Both the position numbers and the translations under genes were made by a program. DNA of 64,000 bases from Streptomyces albireticuli (lineage in GTDB: Bacteria; Actinomycetota; Actinomycetes; Streptomycetales; Streptomycetaceae): the NCBI RefSeq assembly GCF_021228125.1, contig NZ_JAJQQS010000020.1, forward strand, positions 110,988 through 174,987, read 5' to 3'. The notes under the pieces are model-generated. The model was not told where the DNA came from. It did not search any database and saw only the letters and a list, made by a program, of their open reading frames with translations. This document shows positions 61,489-64,000 of the stretch, piece by piece; within the stretch, counting starts at the first letter, position 1, and every line of letters begins with the position of its first letter.

Positions 61489-61505
61489 CCGGCGGGGCGA
61501 AGTGC
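61468..61505. terminator. 16-bp hairpin over the transposase stop
   Basis: Arms GCACTTCGCCCCGCCG and CGGCGGGGCGAAGTGC with loop AATAAC, which contains the TAA. It works in both directions and would also stop transcription entering from the right flank. Confidence 0.75.
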
Positions 61506-61544
61506 GCAGGCCCCGGATTCGCCAACGACATCGCACACACCACC

Positions 61545-62236
61545 GCTCCGGGGCCCGCCCCGTGTCTATCGCCGCCCTCCAGCGCCTGACCGAACCCTCA
61601 CCGGACGCCGGTCAGATCGGCCTCGGCCCGTACGCGGCCGCCGTCGCCGCCCACTGCCTCTACCTCGCACCCTCCACCGGCCGGGGCCTGACCCGGTGGG
61701 AGCTGTGGGAGCCCGCCGACGGCGGAGTAGGGGAGCCGGCGGCCACGGCCGCGGTCGAGGGCGCGCTGTTCGCCGCCGGCCCGGCCGCCGCCGAACGCGC
61801 CCGCAAGCGCGCCCGCCTCCTAGGCCCGCTGGTGTGCGAGAACGTCACCGTGCGCTGGGGCGCGCCCTCGGAGGAGCAGCGGCGGCTGTTGGTGTGGCCA
61901 CACTGGGCGCTGAAATGCCTGTACGCGCCCGTCGGGCTGATGGCCGGGAAGTTCTGGCGGGGGGAGGTCGCCGACGACCGCCGGGGGCGGCCCGTCCCGC
62001 CGCCTCCGCTGTCGTTCCTGTCGCTGCGCCCGGCCGTACGGACCCGCGATCCCCAGTTGCTGACCTCTCATCCGGAGGTTGGCGACATCATCGCCGTGGC
62101 GGCCGATGACGGCCGTGACGTCCTCGCGCCGGTACTGGACGCGGGCGCGCGCGTTGACGAGAGCACGTGGCCGCGCGTCCGGGCGTGGGCCGCCGCCCAG
62201 GTGAAGGTGAAGGGAGACCACTGTGGACGTGGATGA
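61545..62236 (+). pseudogene. Orphan hypothetical protein, 3' part of the IS-split gene
   Basis: Reading on from codon 12: RSGARPVSIAALQRLTEPSP, IGLGPYAAAVAAHCLYLAPS, LVCENVTVRWGAPSEEQRRL, LVWPHWALKCLYAPVGLMAG, FLSLRPAVRTRDPQLLTSHP, ending KVKGDHCGRG. A GTG at 61562 could restart translation (224 aa) but no ribosome site is seen. Family unknown. Its end overlaps the start of the kinase-like gene by 14 bases, so the two were an operon. Confidence 0.65.
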
Positions 62237-63120
62237 CGGGCCGGTCAAGGAGTTCGCGGACCAGATCGGCATCACGGTCCTCGCCTGCGACGTGGTGTCC
62301 AACCGGCGCGGCTCCCTCGCGTGGAAGGCCGAGACCACGGGCGGCCGGTACGTGGTGAAGGCCCACACCAGCACGGGCACCGGCCGCGACAAGGCGGCCG
62401 AGATCGAGCGGGAGGCCGCCGTCCTCCAGCGGCTCACTCAAGCCGCCGCTATCGATCCGACGTACTTCGTCGCCGCCCGGACCAGCCCTCCGGGTACCCG
62501 CTGGATCGCCGCCCGCTGGATCGACGGCACCAGCATGTGGACCGCCCTCGCCCCCGCCCGGGACACCGACACCCCCACCGCCCAGGCCCCTGCTCACCTC
62601 CGTCACGCGTACCCTCGCCGGCGCCCTGGCCGCGCTCCACGCCCACGGCTTCACACACGCCGACGTCCAGCCGACGAACATCCGCATAACCCCCACCGGC
62701 ACCGGGGTGCTACTGGACTACGCCCTCGCGTGCGGCCCCGAGGAACACCAGGGCCGCCTCCCGTACCGCGGAGCCCTCACGCACACCACCGCGCCCGAAC
62801 TGGCCACCGAACTCCTCGCCACCCCCGAGCACACCCACGTCCAGGTCCAGCCGCCCGCCGACATCTGGGCACTCGGAGCCACGCTGTTCTGGTGCTGGAC
62901 CGGCCAACGCCCCATCGCCTACCGCGACGACGTCGATGCCGGCCGGGAAGGGATGCTCCGCGACATCGCCGACGGCAGGGATCTACGCAACATCACCGCA
63001 GCACGGCCGTGGTCCTTCCTCGAGCTTCAGGACATCGTCACCGCATGCCTGGCCCGGGACCCACGGGTCCGGCCGACCGCTGTCGAGGTACAGGAGTGGC
63101 AGCAGACTCACCTTTGCTGA
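62223..63120 (+). pseudogene. Eukaryotic-type protein-kinase-like gene, frameshifted
   Basis: GTG at 62223 after GGGAGA. First frame: VKEFADQIGITVLACDVVSN, GGRYVVKAHTSTG with the probable ATP-site Lys, RWIAARWIDGTSMWTAL. A one-base slip near 62580 moves to the frame with TRTLAGALAALHAHGFTHAD, VQPTNIRITPTGTGVLLDYA, APELATELLATPEHTHVQVQ, PADIWALGATLFWCWTG and LARDPRVRPTAVEVQEW. HADVQPTN replaces HRDxKxxN and LDYA replaces DFG, so even the intact form is an unusual, perhaps weak, kinase. Confidence 0.72.
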
Positions 63121-63183
63121 GCCGACGGCCCAGCCCCCTATCGGCGGATCCTAAAAGGAAGCACCAGCAGGGCCACGACTCGA

Positions 63184-63402
63184 GTGAGCAAGGGCCCTGG
63201 CCCGAGAGCAGCAGGCCGTCACCACGAGAGCCGTGCCGCAGCCGCGGTCGCGACGGTGGCGGCCGCAGTCGCCCTGCCCGCGCCGCGCCCGGCCGTCGTC
63301 ACCGCTCTGGAGCCGGAGCCCGCCGACGTCGACGACGGTAAGGAGCGGGTGCTCGAGGAGCTCGTCCGCGACCACCCTCGTCATCGGTGTCGCGAGGGCT
63401 GA
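63184..63402 (+). CDS. Possible small protein, 72 aa
   Basis: A GTG-started frame with an Ala/Val-rich hydrophobic stretch (AAAAVATVAAAVALPAPRPA) and an acidic helix (VDDGKERVLEELVRDH), directly followed by a hairpin terminator. No ribosome site of note and no family; included because of the terminator behind it. Confidence 0.3.
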   Translation: MSKGPGPRAAGRHHESRAAAAVATVAAAVALPAPRPAVVTALEPEPADVDDGKERVLEELVRDHPRHRCREG

Positions 63403-63417
63403 CGCCCCGCACCACCG

Positions 63418-63446
63418 AGGCCCCGCCTGCATGGCTGGCGGGGCCT
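63418..63446. terminator. 10-bp hairpin terminator
   Basis: Arms AGGCCCCGCC and GGCGGGGCCT with a 9-base loop, followed by CTTCGC. It stands between the rightward kinase region and the leftward DUF2690 gene and can serve both. Confidence 0.7.
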
Positions 63447-63542
63447 CTTCGCGCTCTCCGGTGTGACGCAGGAGCCCTGATCCGCCCTCAGTGACACGTG
63501 CAATCTGCCGAGTGCGGGCCGTCCTGCGCGTTGTCCTTCACC

Positions 63543-63980
63543 TCAGTGGTAGCCGGTGCATGATTGCCCGCTGCCCGGAACCGTCACGCACGCACGGGCC
63601 TTCCGGGGGTCCTTGTTGCTGACCATCGGTGAGTACGTGTCCGTGCCTGACGAGATCGACCGGTGATACGTCAGCCCCTGGTCGTCCTGCACCAGGGCGT
63701 CGTCCCCGGGCTTCCCCTCGGTCAGCTGCGCCCACGCCGCCCGGCAGTCCGGGTTGTACCGCAGCCGGATCGTCCTGCCGAGATACGACTTGCTCTCCAG
63801 GGTCGTCGCCCGTCCCGAGGCACAGCCGGTCTGGTTCGGGTCGGCGCCGTCGCAGGAAGCGCCCTCACACGTCACCAGCGCCTTGGGCGCGGGAGCGGCG
63901 GGGGCGGCCGGGGCCCATCCGGCCGTCGAGAGGACGAGCAGCCCCGTAGCGGTGGCGAGGGCAGAACGTCTTGCGTTCAT
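63543..63980 (-). CDS. Secreted DUF2690 protein
   Basis: 145 aa with GGGAGG before the ATG. Sec signal (ALATATGLLVLSTAGWAP, cleavage near APA-A), then the DUF2690 pattern: CEGASCDGADPNQTGCASGR, TIRLRYNPDCRAAWAQLTEG, RKARACVTVPGSGQSCTGYH. Six Cys, probably three disulfides. The family is found extracellularly in Streptomyces, also fused to kinases or XRE regulators; its ligand is unknown. Confidence 0.85.
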   Translation of the reverse strand: MNARRSALATATGLLVLSTAGWAPAAPAAPAPKALVTCEGASCDGADPNQTGCASGRATTLESKSYLGRTIRLRYNPDCRAAWAQLTEGKPGDDALVQDDQGLTYHRSISSGTDTYSPMVSNKDPRKARACVTVPGSGQSCTGYH

Positions 63981-64000
63981 GGGATTCCTCCCTATCAGGT

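Larger units (their letters stand above)
59739..61534 (+). mobile_element. Intact IS1182-type insertion sequence, 1796 bp
   Basis: Terminal inverted repeats of about 25 bp: left from 59739 GCGATGCCGTTGGCGAATCC, right end its complement with one C/T difference (TGTCG for TGCCG). Flanked by 10-bp direct repeats. One transposase gene fills it. A perfect 18-bp hairpin sits between the left end and the transposase start, and a 16-bp hairpin over the stop codon. All parts are complete and undamaged, so it is a recent arrival compared with the other IS scraps of the window. Confidence 0.92.
59715..61558. repeat. IS target: 14-bp palindrome with 10-bp target duplication
   Basis: GCGGGCCCCGGAGC (59715-59728) and its exact complement (61545-61558) flank two direct copies of ACACACCACC (59729-59738 and 61535-61544). 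Without the IS, the site is a 14-bp stem with a 10-base loop; the element entered the loop and duplicated it. Confidence 0.85.

Noticed and set aside
1..64000. CRISPR arrays, rRNA or tRNA genes anywhere in the window
   Set aside because: No regularly spaced repeats of 25-40 bp and no rRNA/tRNA signatures were seen by eye.

Overview
The window looks like Streptomyces or a close relative. It is very GC-rich, with GTG starts, GGAGG ribosome sites and typical Streptomyces families (XRE/DUF397 pair, DUF2267, DUF6415, DUF2690, barstar, SUFU, HSP18 with its regulator). A conjugation-type gene block, several insertion-sequence remnants, one complete IS and many broken genes suggest accessory DNA: a (linear) plasmid, an integrative element or a chromosome arm. 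I see no rRNA, tRNA, CRISPR array or recognisable replication gene.

Layout. 1-9630 (minus): an operon of a single-module, fully reducing type I polyketide synthase (KS-AT-DH-cMT-ER-KR-ACP), a type II thioesterase and an exporter. The three frames are joined by 4-base ATGA overlaps, but the exporter is a broken chimera of two MFS transporters. 10.1-11.1 kb: two head-to-head integrase tails and a frameshifted small gene. 11.2-13.4 kb: heat-shock island (HSP18 regulator, operator, Hsp20, two DUF2267 proteins). 13.8-25.4 kb: mixed genes (570-aa orphan, secreted proteins, barstar, SUFU, Tat-exported NlpC/P60 protein, membrane NACHT ATPase) separated by decayed DNA, including a duplicated unit at 16.7 and 21.7 kb. 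26.1-27.9 kb: phage-like debris and a broken aminoglycoside phosphotransferase homologue.

28.0-32.3 kb (minus): a compact, intact five-gene operon: glutamate-cysteine-ligase-like enzyme, 2OG-Fe dioxygenase, class I methyltransferase, CDGSH iron-sulfur protein and haem-oxygenase-like diiron enzyme. This looks like an uncharacterised small-molecule pathway. 33-36 kb: secreted proteins, transposase remnants and a group II intron domain V-like hairpin.

35.7-44.0 kb: a second candidate pathway, Nudix - D-Ala-D-Ala-ligase-like ATP-grasp - C39-like cysteine peptidase fold - MurF-like Mur ligase. It is preceded by a leader with three perfect hairpins and two micro-ORFs, and flanked by DUF6415, XRE/DUF397 and a gpsA homologue killed by a nonsense codon and a frameshift. 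44.1-45.2 kb: a methyltransferase truncated by an ISL3 fragment.

45.3-51.5 kb (minus): conjugation-type module (three multi-pass membrane proteins, a TraD/FtsK-type ATPase, small accessory proteins) with palindromes and short repeats. 51.6-57.0 kb: a protein with two zeta-toxin-like P-loop units and an NB-ARC-type STAND ATPase with a probable helical-repeat tail. 57.3-63.1 kb: an XRE/TPR remnant, flavoprotein, zinc-ribbon remnant, an orphan gene and a kinase-like gene. The orphan gene is split at codon 12 by an intact IS1182-type element, which sits in the loop of a 14-bp palindrome and is flanked by 10-bp direct repeats. The window ends with a secreted DUF2690 protein.

Gene calls come from reading the sequence; family names come from remembered motifs, not searches. 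About a dozen genes carry frame disruptions. Two are single-base nonsense changes, but several lie in short G/C runs and could be sequencing errors.
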